DNA from: Methylobacterium sp. NMS14P
Lineage (GTDB): Bacteria > Pseudomonadota > Alphaproteobacteria > Rhizobiales > Beijerinckiaceae
NCBI RefSeq assembly: GCF_028583545.1
Contig: NZ_CP087106.1
Span: forward strand, 1,302,001-1,366,000
Direction: 5' to 3'
Length of the DNA: 64,000 nucleotides
The notes below the pieces were generated by a model. The model was not told the DNA's origin. It ran no database searches and saw only the letters and a list, made by a program, of their open reading frames with translations. The position numbers and the translations under genes are program-made. Shown one piece after another: positions 42,451 to 50,700 of this stretch (the first letter of the stretch is position 1; every line of letters starts with the position of its first letter).

Positions 42451-42754
42451 GGGCGACTGCGTCCGCTACGTAGTCGAACCAGCTCTGCAGCCGCCGTAGC
42501 GGCGAGCGGGTGCTGTCGAGGATGCTCTCGTCGGCGAGCGGCACGTAGCGGCCCACGGTCTTCTCAACCTCGGATTCGGTCTCGAGCAGCAACTCCACCA
42601 CCGCGAAGGAGTCGATCCTGTCGAATAGGTCGTCCTCCGGGCCGAGCGCGCTCAGCTCCGGGCGCCCCCAGGTCTCGATCAGACGGTTCAGGGTGGTGCA
42701 GGCCGCGGTGGCCGCGCCATCACTCCGCGACGATGTGGATGTATGCGGTGTCAT
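42443..42754 (-). CDS. Second acyl-carrier-like protein
   Basis: 103 residues. A DSF-type site (Ser49 in FDRIDSFAVVELLLETE) with flanking helical segments resembles the carrier-protein phosphopantetheine region, though it is more divergent than the DSL carrier at 41186-41413. The start overlaps the FkbH gene end by 35 bases and the stop overlaps the KAS III start by 8 bases, so it lies between the two in an operon. It may be the carrier loaded by FkbH while the other carries the extender; this division is inference. Confidence 0.7.
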   Translation of the reverse strand: MTPHTSTSSRSDGAATAACTTLNRLIETWGRPELSALGPEDDLFDRIDSFAVVELLLETESEVEKTVGRYVPLADESILDSTRSPLRRLQSWFDYVADAVARG

Positions 42755-44327
42755 CCGGTCCTCGAGTCAGTCGATAGTTCTTGCCATCGGGGCCAGAGCC
42801 GAGGAGTTCGAACCCGTTCTCGTCCAGGAAGGTCTCGACCATCCGGTTCTTCGTGCTCGGGCGATACTGGGCCCGCAGCTCCGGATCGGCCTCCTTTCGG
42901 CAGATGTAGCGCAGAACTTGGCTCTCAATGCGGCGCCCCAGCGCCCGGCAGCTCATCAGGAAGGTCTCGAGCGCGCCATTCCGGACGATGGCGACTCCGA
43001 CGATGCCCATATCGCCGAAGCGATCGACCACCCGGGCCGCGTAGACGCTGCCCTCATGCATGGCGGTGGCGACCTCGTCCTCGGTGTAGCGCCGGGTGAT
43101 CAGGTTGAACTGGTTGGTCTTGTTGATCAGCTGCGTGACGCGCCGCAGGGAGCCCGGATTGTTGCGGGCGATGTGAACGCAAATCTCCAGCGAGGCGAGG
43201 TACTCGTCCATCGAGGCGGCCGAGCGCTGCAGCTCCTGCCGCTGCGCCTCGCCCCGATACTGATCGGTCTTGGCCAAATCCTCGGCGGTCACGTTCCGGG
43301 CGCGCAAGGAGGCGATGCCGTCGAGTAGGGCCATGGCCTGCTCGGGCCGCGTCCGGTCGAACAGGTGGCACTCGACGCCGGGGAGCCGGGCGCGCACCTC
43401 CTCGATCTCGAACGGGTTGTCGTCGAGGAAGATGAAGCTGTCGAGGCCGAGGTTCAGGGTCGCGGCGAGGTCGCGGATGTTCTCGCTCTTCTCCGACCAG
43501 TTGCTACGGTAGGACACGAAATCGTCGAGGCGGAGCGGCATCGCGCGCTGGGCGAAGACCGCGCGGAAATCCTCCTCGTTGTTCTTGGTCACCGCGCAGA
43601 GCAGGATCCCGAGGCCCTTCAGGCGCAGGAGCTGGCGCTGGAGCTGCGTGTGGACGATCCCCGGATAGTCGCTGTCGACCTCCAGGTTCTCGACGCCGTC
43701 CTCGCCGACGACGCCGCCCCAGAGGGTGTTGTCGGCGTCGACCACCACCACCTTGCGCCGCGCCCGCAGCCGCGCCGCGACGGCGTCGGCGTAGCGCTCG
43801 CTGAGCGCGTCCACGGCGGCCGGGGCGTAGGGCATCTGGTACATGTACCGGTTGCGCTCGCGGAAGGCGTTGGCGAAGCCGAGCAGCGCCAGCGCGCCGG
43901 CGGCGTCGACGACGCTGACCCGCTCCTGCACCCGGGCGAGGTCGAACAGCACCGCGTTCACCCGCGCCAGCGCCTCCAGCTGGTCGTGGAGGTCGCTCTC
44001 GACGGAGGAGACCGGCACGAACGGCACGGTGTTGAGGATGATCGTCCCCGGTGCCCGGGCGAGCCGCGCCGAGACCAGCTCGGCGAGGCCGCGCGCGCGG
44101 TCCACGGCCGCCTCGTCCGGGGCGACGTCGAAGAACCAGCGGTGGTCGAGATGAACGATCAGGACGTCGGCGGCGGCGGGTCCCGCCAGCACCTGCTCGA
44201 TCTGCCCGATGGGGAGATGCTCGCACGAGACCGTGGCGAGATTCGCGAGGCGGCCCGCCACCTTCCCGAACGGGTTGGTGACGACGTTTCCGACGAAACC
44301 GATCGACAGGGCGCGAGCCGTGGTCAT
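42720..44327 (-). CDS. FkbH-like HAD-IIIC protein
   Basis: 535 residues from ATG 44327 (GTG 44351 is an alternative). The HAD motif is VVVDADNTLWGGVVGEDG with the DxDxT acids, later FIFLDDNPFEIEEV; the C-terminal half has INKTNQFNLITRRYTEDEV and GDMGIVGVAIV, an acyltransferase-like (GNAT-type) portion. Characterised FkbH enzymes dephosphorylate 1,3-bisphosphoglycerate and load a glyceryl group on a carrier protein. It heads the operon of two carriers, KAS III, SDR and LbH acyltransferase, and is divergent from the MaoC-SDR gene with 190 bases between. A glyceryl-ACP role is an inference from the family. Confidence 0.87.
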   Translation of the reverse strand: MTTARALSIGFVGNVVTNPFGKVAGRLANLATVSCEHLPIGQIEQVLAGPAAADVLIVHLDHRWFFDVAPDEAAVDRARGLAELVSARLARAPGTIILNTVPFVPVSSVESDLHDQLEALARVNAVLFDLARVQERVSVVDAAGALALLGFANAFRERNRYMYQMPYAPAAVDALSERYADAVAARLRARRKVVVVDADNTLWGGVVGEDGVENLEVDSDYPGIVHTQLQRQLLRLKGLGILLCAVTKNNEEDFRAVFAQRAMPLRLDDFVSYRSNWSEKSENIRDLAATLNLGLDSFIFLDDNPFEIEEVRARLPGVECHLFDRTRPEQAMALLDGIASLRARNVTAEDLAKTDQYRGEAQRQELQRSAASMDEYLASLEICVHIARNNPGSLRRVTQLINKTNQFNLITRRYTEDEVATAMHEGSVYAARVVDRFGDMGIVGVAIVRNGALETFLMSCRALGRRIESQVLRYICRKEADPELRAQYRPSTKNRMVETFLDENGFELLGSGPDGKNYRLTRGPDDTAYIHIVAE

Positions 44328-44517
44328 CCTCGATACCGGTCCCTGCGACACCCTGCGGATGCCTGCCCTCCGGCGATCGACCGGCCCCTTTCCGTGCGTG
44401 CGAGCGCCGCCCTCTTGCGAGATCGCGTGCCATAAAGCAAGGGGCCGGGCATCCGGCGGCCGGCCGGCCCGGCCGGGGCGTGGACCGGACGGGGACCGGC
44501 CGAGGAGGAGCTGCGCG

Positions 44518-45951
44518 ATGAACGGATCCGGTTCGGACGAGGCCGCCGCTACGACGCGGACCTGGACCGAGGCCCATCAGGCCGCCTTCGCGCGGGCGAC
44601 CGGCGACGTGAACCCGATGCACATGGACGCGCGGATGGCCCGGCGGACGCTCGCCGGCGAGCGCGCCGTCCACGGTGTCCACGCCGCCCTCTGGGCCCTC
44701 GATGCCTGCGCGGACGCCCATCCCCTCGACCGGCTCGCGACGCTCCAGATGCGGTTCGAGCGATTCGTGCTGGTCGGGGACCGCACCGTCCTGACGGTCC
44801 ACGAGGCGGACACGCGGCAGCTGCGCCTGTCCCTGGCGGTGGATGGCGTCCGCACTCTGACGATCCAGGCGACCTTCGCGGCGGACCGGGCCCCGGCCCA
44901 AGCGGTCGAGGCGGCGCCGACCGCGATCCCCGCGGAGCCGGTCGCCCGCGATCCGGCGGCGCTGCCGGGCCTCGCCGGCGCCTTCGCGCTGCCGGACCCG
45001 GCGGCGATCGCCGCGCTGGCGCCGCGCCTCGCCCGCGCCCTCGGCCCGGGCCGGGTTGCGGCCCTGGGGGGTCTCTCGACACTCGTCGGCATGTTCGTGC
45101 CCGGCCTCCACTCGATCCTCTCGAAGATCGACGTGACCGTCACAGAGGGCGGAACCGGCTTGAGCCTCGGCTACGCCGTGAAGCGGTTCCAGCCGATGCT
45201 GCAATCGGTGACGCTGGACGCCGTCGGCCCCGGCCTCGTCGCCCGGGTCGAAGGCTTCGTCCGCCCGCGGCCGGTGGAGCAGGAGAGCCTGCGGGAACTC
45301 GCGGCGCTGGTGGAGCCGGGCGCCTTCGCGGCGGTGTCCGCGCTGATCGTCGGCGGGTCGCGGGGCCTCGGCGCCGCGACCGCCAAGCTGATCGCCGCGG
45401 GGGGCGGGGCGGTCTGCATCACCTACGCGTCCGGCGCCGACGAGGCGGAGACGATCGCCCGGGAGATCCGCGACGCCGGCGAGCGCTGCCAGGTCCTCCG
45501 CTACGACGCAGCCGAGCCGACCGCGCCGCAGCTGGCGGCGCTGGCGATGCGCCCGTCGCAGCTCTACCATTTCGCGACGCCCCGCATCTTCCGCCAGAAG
45601 CGCGCCCCCTTCGAGCCGGCCTGCTTGGACGAGATGATGCGCGTCTACAACACCGCCTTCTACGAGCTGAGCCAGTTCTGCCTGGAGCGCGGCGACGCCC
45701 TGGCGGCCTTCTACCCGTCGACCAGCGCCATCGACGAGGCGCCCCGCGACACCCTGGAATACGTGATGGCCAAGATCGCTGGCGAGACGCTCGCCGCGAC
45801 CCTGGCGCGCACGCTCCCGAACCTGCGGACCGTGATCGAGCGGCTGCCCCGGGTGAAGACGGACCAGACCGCCACGATCTTCCCCGTGCCGGCCGCCGCG
45901 CCGAGCGCGCTGATGCTGCCGATCATCCGGCGGATGTCGGCGGCCGCCTGA
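44518..45951 (+). CDS. MaoC-like hydratase fused to SDR reductase
   Basis: 477 residues. Residues 1-120 are a hotdog hydratase: Asp30, Asn32 and His35 in ATGDVNPMHMD fit the (R)-hydratase motif. Residues about 185-255 may be a second hotdog repeat. Residues about 270-470 are an SDR: IVGGSRGLGAATAK, Ser401/Ser403 in YPSTSA, Tyr415 and Lys419 in YVMAK. ATG 44518 is chosen because GAGGAGGAG lies about 8 bases upstream. Hydration/dehydration and ketoreduction are the two reactions expected in acyl-chain processing after a KAS III condensation. It is divergent from FkbH and so probably coregulated with it. Confidence 0.82.
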   Translation: MNGSGSDEAAATTRTWTEAHQAAFARATGDVNPMHMDARMARRTLAGERAVHGVHAALWALDACADAHPLDRLATLQMRFERFVLVGDRTVLTVHEADTRQLRLSLAVDGVRTLTIQATFAADRAPAQAVEAAPTAIPAEPVARDPAALPGLAGAFALPDPAAIAALAPRLARALGPGRVAALGGLSTLVGMFVPGLHSILSKIDVTVTEGGTGLSLGYAVKRFQPMLQSVTLDAVGPGLVARVEGFVRPRPVEQESLRELAALVEPGAFAAVSALIVGGSRGLGAATAKLIAAGGGAVCITYASGADEAETIAREIRDAGERCQVLRYDAAEPTAPQLAALAMRPSQLYHFATPRIFRQKRAPFEPACLDEMMRVYNTAFYELSQFCLERGDALAAFYPSTSAIDEAPRDTLEYVMAKIAGETLAATLARTLPNLRTVIERLPRVKTDQTATIFPVPAAAPSALMLPIIRRMSAAA

Positions 45952-45974
45952 CCCGTGGGCGTGGCGGGCACGGG
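45952..45974 (+). terminator. Candidate hairpin between convergent genes
   Basis: CCCGTG (45952-45957) pairs with CACGGG (45969-45974) directly after the stop of the MaoC-SDR gene, in the short gap to a convergent gene; two further GC palindromes follow before 46012. No T-run. Confidence 0.3.
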
Positions 45975-46012
45975 ACCGTATCGGAGGGCCCTGTCCGAGC
46001 CCGGCGCCGGGA

Positions 46013-46537
46013 TCACTCCGCGGCGGCGTCGTGCCGGACCTGTTCGTCCGTGTCCGGATCCGCCTCGACCTCGGCGTCCCCGTCCTCGGCCCCGTCGGGC
46101 GCCGCGGCGGCGGTGAAGAAGTCGCCGTTCCGGATCGCCTCACCGCCGGTCACCAGCATGCTGAGATAGGTGTTGAGGGTGTTGGGCGCGACGTCGGGCA
46201 GCCGCTCCGCGATCTCGGCGTGCGACAGGCCCTGCGGGCCGGCCGAGCCGAGCAGCGCTTTCAGCCGCCCCTTGGCAGAGTTGGCCCGGGGACCGCGGGC
46301 GCCCCGCCGTCCGCCGGAGGCGGGCGCGGCGCGGTCGGCCGCGGCGGCCCGCGGTCCCTCGGGGGCGTGGAGACCGGAGGCCTCCAGCGGGATCCCCTCG
46401 ACGATGGACGTCAGCGCCGCCTCCGCCGCCCGGAGCTTGGTCAGCTCGGCCGCGATCCGGTCGTAGTCGCTCTGCAGCGCGGCCCTGCGCGCCCGAACGT
46501 CCACCAGGGCCTTCGTCAGGGTGTTGTTCTCAGCCAC
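46013..46537 (-). CDS. Hypothetical protein, coiled coil plus winged-helix-like region
   Basis: 174 residues, not recognised by family. Residues 1-50 look like an Ala/Leu/Arg coiled coil (TKALVDVRARRAALQSDYD, LTKLRAAEAALTS). Residues about 85-140 (GRLKALLGSAGPQGLSHAEI, APNTLNTYLSMLVTGGEAI) resemble a small winged helix or MarR/Ars-like DNA-binding fold. The C-terminus is acidic. It may be a regulator of this locus. It lies on the opposite strand to its plus-strand neighbours, alone in its direction. The DNA-binding reading is tentative. Confidence 0.6.
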   Translation of the reverse strand: MAENNTLTKALVDVRARRAALQSDYDRIAAELTKLRAAEAALTSIVEGIPLEASGLHAPEGPRAAAADRAAPASGGRRGARGPRANSAKGRLKALLGSAGPQGLSHAEIAERLPDVAPNTLNTYLSMLVTGGEAIRNGDFFTAAAAPDGAEDGDAEVEADPDTDEQVRHDAAAE

Positions 46538-46889
46538 CGGACGGCCTCATCCCATGTTTTCGCTGACTGACGGCATACCTCACAGGTGCCTCCCGGCGTC
46601 AACAGCCGCGGAGAGGCGCGCCGACCGCGCCCGGCCGCGGGCGCACGATCCCCGCGCGAGTTGTGAGGACAGCGCCCGATGGCTTAGAGACATTCCTGAA
46701 ACGCCGATGCCGGCTCGGAGGCATCGGCGCGACCGCCGAATGTCGACGGATCCCGATCTCGGCACGCCGATACCGTAATCGTCATGTCAGAAGGCGAACT
46801 TCCTTCCGCGGGTTCGATGTGCGGCCGTCCGCTCCGGGACGCCGGCCGCGCCGCACCCAGGGGCGTTCATAGATCCCGCAGAGCGAATT
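46538..46889. other. 352-base gap with a strong hairpin
   Basis: This gap separates the minus-strand hypothetical regulator from the plus-strand acyltransferase and so should contain divergent promoters. No coding frame is convincing. A 10-base inverted repeat lies inside it (46702-46729). Confidence 0.45.
46702..46729. repeat. 10-base perfect inverted repeat
   Basis: CGCCGATGCC (46702-46711) and GGCATCGGCG (46720-46729) form a perfect 10-base stem with an 8-base loop, the strongest short hairpin I found in an intergenic region here. It lies about 160 bases upstream of both flanking starts. On the minus strand it is followed by TTTC. It may be an operator or a transcript hairpin. Confidence 0.5.
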
Positions 46890-47492
46890 ATGTCTTTGAA
46901 TATCTTCGACAAAGGGGAGAATAATGTCATCGACATTGATTCGCGGGATCAGCACAGCCAAGCGGGAAAAATCTACGTCAACGGTGACAACAACTACATC
47001 CGCATAGGCAGGGGCTGCGTGTCCGACAAGGACATGCACATCGTCATCGAGTCGAATTGCCGATTCGATGTCGGCGAGGACGTGCGGCTGTCGATGGCCA
47101 ACATCTATATCGGCCCCGGCTCGGTGCTGCGCATCGGCGACCGGACCGGCTTCACCGGGCTCGTCCATCTCAACCCCGTCGAGGGAAAGGCGATCGAGAT
47201 CGGCACGGACTGCTCGATCGCGTCAGGCGTCTGGATGACGACGAGCGACTTCCACTCCATCGTCACCCGGGACACCGGCGCGCGGCTGAACCCGGCCAAG
47301 CCCGTGCGGGTCGGCAACCACGTCTGGATCGCCAATCAGGCCACGCTGCTCAAGGGCACGGTCATCGGCGACAACGCGATCGTCGGCGCGCACGCCGTCG
47401 TCACCGGGACGGTGCCGCCCCATTGCGTGGCCGCCGGCAACCCCGCGCGGATCGTGCGGGAGAACGTGACGTGGCGGTCCGACCTGATCTGA
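46890..47492 (+). CDS. Hexapeptide (LbH) acyltransferase, CatB/WbbJ-like
   Basis: 200 residues, almost wholly a left-handed beta-helix: YIRIGRGCVSDKDM, VRLSMANIYIGPGS, IEIGTDCSIASGVWM, HSIVTRDTG, VRVGNHVWIANQATLLKG, TVIGDNAIVGAHAVVTG and AAGNPARIVRE. The VGNHVWIA and AGNPA stretches are typical of maltose/galactoside O-acetyltransferase-like enzymes (WbbJ/CatB). It lacks the N-terminal Rossmann half of the other acyltransferases in the window, so it is a different subfamily. The likely role is O-acetylation of a sugar in the polymer. A candidate terminator follows. Confidence 0.8.
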   Translation: MSLNIFDKGENNVIDIDSRDQHSQAGKIYVNGDNNYIRIGRGCVSDKDMHIVIESNCRFDVGEDVRLSMANIYIGPGSVLRIGDRTGFTGLVHLNPVEGKAIEIGTDCSIASGVWMTTSDFHSIVTRDTGARLNPAKPVRVGNHVWIANQATLLKGTVIGDNAIVGAHAVVTGTVPPHCVAAGNPARIVRENVTWRSDLI

Positions 47493-47502
47493 CCGCGCTG
47501 GG

Positions 47503-47554
47503 CGCGCGCGCGGGACGTCGGGCAGGGCGTGCGGTTGTTTACCCCGCGCGCGCG
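47503..47554 (+). terminator. Candidate terminator after acyltransferase
   Basis: CGCGCGCGCGGG (47503-47514) and CCCGCGCGCGCG (47543-47554) form a perfect 12-base inverted repeat with a 28-base loop, 10 bases after the stop at 47492, followed by TTCCGTT. Simple CG repeats pair easily, so this is tentative. Confidence 0.35.
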
Positions 47555-47731
47555 TTCCGTTAGGGCGATGAGCCGGCGGCGCGGCACCCTGCCCGGCGCG
47601 CCGAGACGCCTTCGATCCAGCCCGCGCGAACACATGCTCACCCGAGCTCCAGGCCTCGAACCCAGCGCCGATTCCGACACGCCCTCCGACGGCGATCGGC
47701 GGCCGTCGCGCGACAGAACGGGCGCCGCGCG

Positions 47732-50700
47732 TTGAAGCAGATCCGCGGCCTGTACCATCGCTGGGCGCGCTCCGGCCCGGTCCGCGCGAGCGGCAACCCG
47801 CTGATCCGGCTGGCGGCCCGCCGCGGCCTGCCGGCGGCGGACGATCTCGTCACCGCGGACGCGCAGTTCGCCGCCCTGGCCCCGCACTTTGACACGGCGT
47901 TCTACGCGAGCTGGTACGGGATCACGGCCGACCCGGTGCGCGACTACCTCGTCCACGGCTGGCGCGCGGGCCGCGACCCGCGCCCCGACTTCGACTCCGC
48001 CGCCTACCTTGCCACCCATCCCCACCTCGCCCGCGCCGGCATCAACCCGCTCCTGCACGCCCTCGCGCGCCGCCGCGCCGGACGTGAAGGGGCGGGGGAG
48101 GCGGCCGCCCTGCCCAAGCCCGAAACGGCCGAGGCCCACCGCCTCGCCCGCCGCCTCGTCGACGGCGCCTACTATCTCGCCGGCAACCCCGACCTCGCCG
48201 CCGCCGGCGTCGACCCGGTCGACCACTACATGGCCTCCGGCTGGCGCGAGGGCCGCGAGCCGGCGCCGCACTTCGACACCCTGGCCTACTGCCTCAGCCG
48301 CGGGATCACCTTCGCCACCCGGAACCCGCTGGTCCACTACGTCCTCCACGGCGGAAAGGCCCGCCCCGACCCGGAGGCCGCGCTCGCGCTGCGGATCGAG
48401 ACGCTCGCCCCCTACTTCGACGCCGCCCATTACCGGCGGTGCCTGCCCGGACCGCAGGCCGAGGCGCTGGCCGATGCCTCGGACACGGAGTTGCTGCGCC
48501 ACTACGTGGCGGAGGGCTGGCGGGCGCGGATCGGCCCGCGGCCGGACTTCGACCCGGCCAGCTACGTGCAGGCGCGGGCCGGCAGCCGGGCGGTCGCGGA
48601 CGACCCGTTCTTTCGCTACGTCGCCGAGACCCGGCTGACGGGGGCCGAGCCGTTCGCGGGGCCGCACCGGCTGAACCTGCCGGCGGTGGACGCGGACTGG
48701 TACCGGGCGACCTACCCGGACGTGGGCGGGCGCGAGCCGTTCCTGCACTTCGCCGAGGCGGGCTGGCGGGAGCTGCGCGATCCCGGCCCGGGGCGCTCGA
48801 CGCTGGCGGCGCTGCTGCGGGTCTGCGGGCTGCGGCCGGCGCGGGCGCCGGTCGAGGACACGGGCTGGCTGGGGGCGATCGGGCGGGAGACCCTCGACCG
48901 GGACGCGTTCCTGGACCTGCAGGCGCGGCTGGTGGCGGGGCATTTCGACCACGGCTTCTACCGGGCGCGCTACGGGCTGTCGGAGGCGGAGGACGCGCTG
49001 CGCGACTACTGCGACACCGGCTGGCGGAAAGGCCGCAACCCCAGGCCCGATTTCAATGGCTGGGCCTACCGCGCGCACCACCCCTCCGCGGAGGCGACGG
49101 GCGTCCCGCCCTTCGTCCACCACCTCGCCCGGGCCCTGCTGCGCGGCGACGACCTCGCGGGCGAGGCCTTCAATCCGCGCTACGGCGCTCCGCCGGCCGA
49201 GGAGGACGCGGAGCTGTTCGAGCAGGCCCGCCTGATCGAGCCGCTCTTCGACGCGCCCTGGTACGTCAAGCGCTACCCCGACACGCGCGGCTTCGAGAAC
49301 GGCCCGGCGATCCACTTCCTGTCCCACGGCCAGGAGGAGGACCGCGACCCGAGCAAGACCTTCTCGACCCGCTTCTACCGCCGGGCCTACGGGCACCTGC
49401 TGGGTCCCAGGGAGTCGCCGTTCCTGCACTACGTGCGCACCGGCCGGGCCGCCGGGTTGATGGGCTGCCCCGAGGATCTCGGCACCTACCCGCCCATGGA
49501 GGCCCCGGCGGCCGACGACTGGGACCGCCTGCCCCGGGCCCTGCCCATCGCGCAGGCCCGCGTCGTCGTCATCGTCCCGGTCTACAAGGGCCGCGGCGAG
49601 ACCCTGCGCGCCCTCCACGCCTGCCTGTCGGCGCCCCAGGCCACCCCCTTCACCCTGCTCGCCGTCAACGACCGCTCCCCCGACCCGCAGCTCACCGCGG
49701 AGCTGGCCGCCCTCGCCGGACGCGGCCTGTTCCACCTCGTCGAGAACGAGCGCAACCTCGGCTTCGTCCGCTCGGTCAACCGCGCCCTCGGCCTGCGCCA
49801 GGGCCGCGCCGTCGTCCTGCTCAACTCCGACGCTGAAGTCTTCGGCGACTGGCTCGACCGCCTCGTCGCCCACGCCGAACACAACGCCGAACACAACGCC
49901 GAGCCTCGGGCCGGGTCCGGCACGGAAGGAGGGGCAGAGGCTGGGGCAGAGGCCGGGGCAGGGATGGGCGCAGGGCTGCCCGTGGGCAGCGTCACGCCCC
50001 TGTCCAACAACGCCACGATCTGCTCCTACCCGCGCTTCAACGCCAACAACACCATGCCGCTCGAGATCGCCCGGCCCGACCTCGACCGCGTGGCCGCGCA
50101 GGTCAACCGCGGCCGCGCCGTGCCCGTGCCCACCGGCGTCGGCTTCTGCATGTACATGACCGCCGCCGCCCTCGACGCCGTCGGCGACCTCGACGCCGAG
50201 GCCTTCGGCAAGGGCTACGGCGAGGAGAACGACTGGTGCCTGCGCGCCACCAAGGCCGGCTTCGTCAACCTGCTCGCCGAGGACGTGTTCGTCCACCATG
50301 CCGGCCAGATCTCGTTCGGGCTCGACGCGGGCGGCGAGTACGACCAGGGCCAGGCGGCGCTGCTGGCCAAGCACCCCGACTACCCGGCCCGGGTCGGCCA
50401 GTTCGTCCAGGCCGATCCCGGCCGGCGCGGGCGGGCGCGGCTCGACCGGGCGCGGCTGGCCCGGCACTTCGCCGGGCGGGCGCTGCTGTACGTGACCCAC
50501 AGCTGGGGCGGGGGCATCCAGCGGCACATCGACGACATGGTCGCGCTGGCCCGGGCCGAGGGCCTGAGCGTGGTGCTGCTGCAGATCGACCGGACCCGCA
50601 ACCTCGAGGTCCACGTCTCGTATCGCGGCCCCGAGTTCCTGTACCTGCCCAACCTCGACAGCCTGTACCTGCCGCGCGACGCGGCCGAGCTCGCGGAGTT

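Noticed and set aside
43504..46143. 879-residue minus-strand frame opposite the MaoC-SDR gene
   Set aside because: Antisense to a gene with intact hydratase and SDR motifs; composition-driven.
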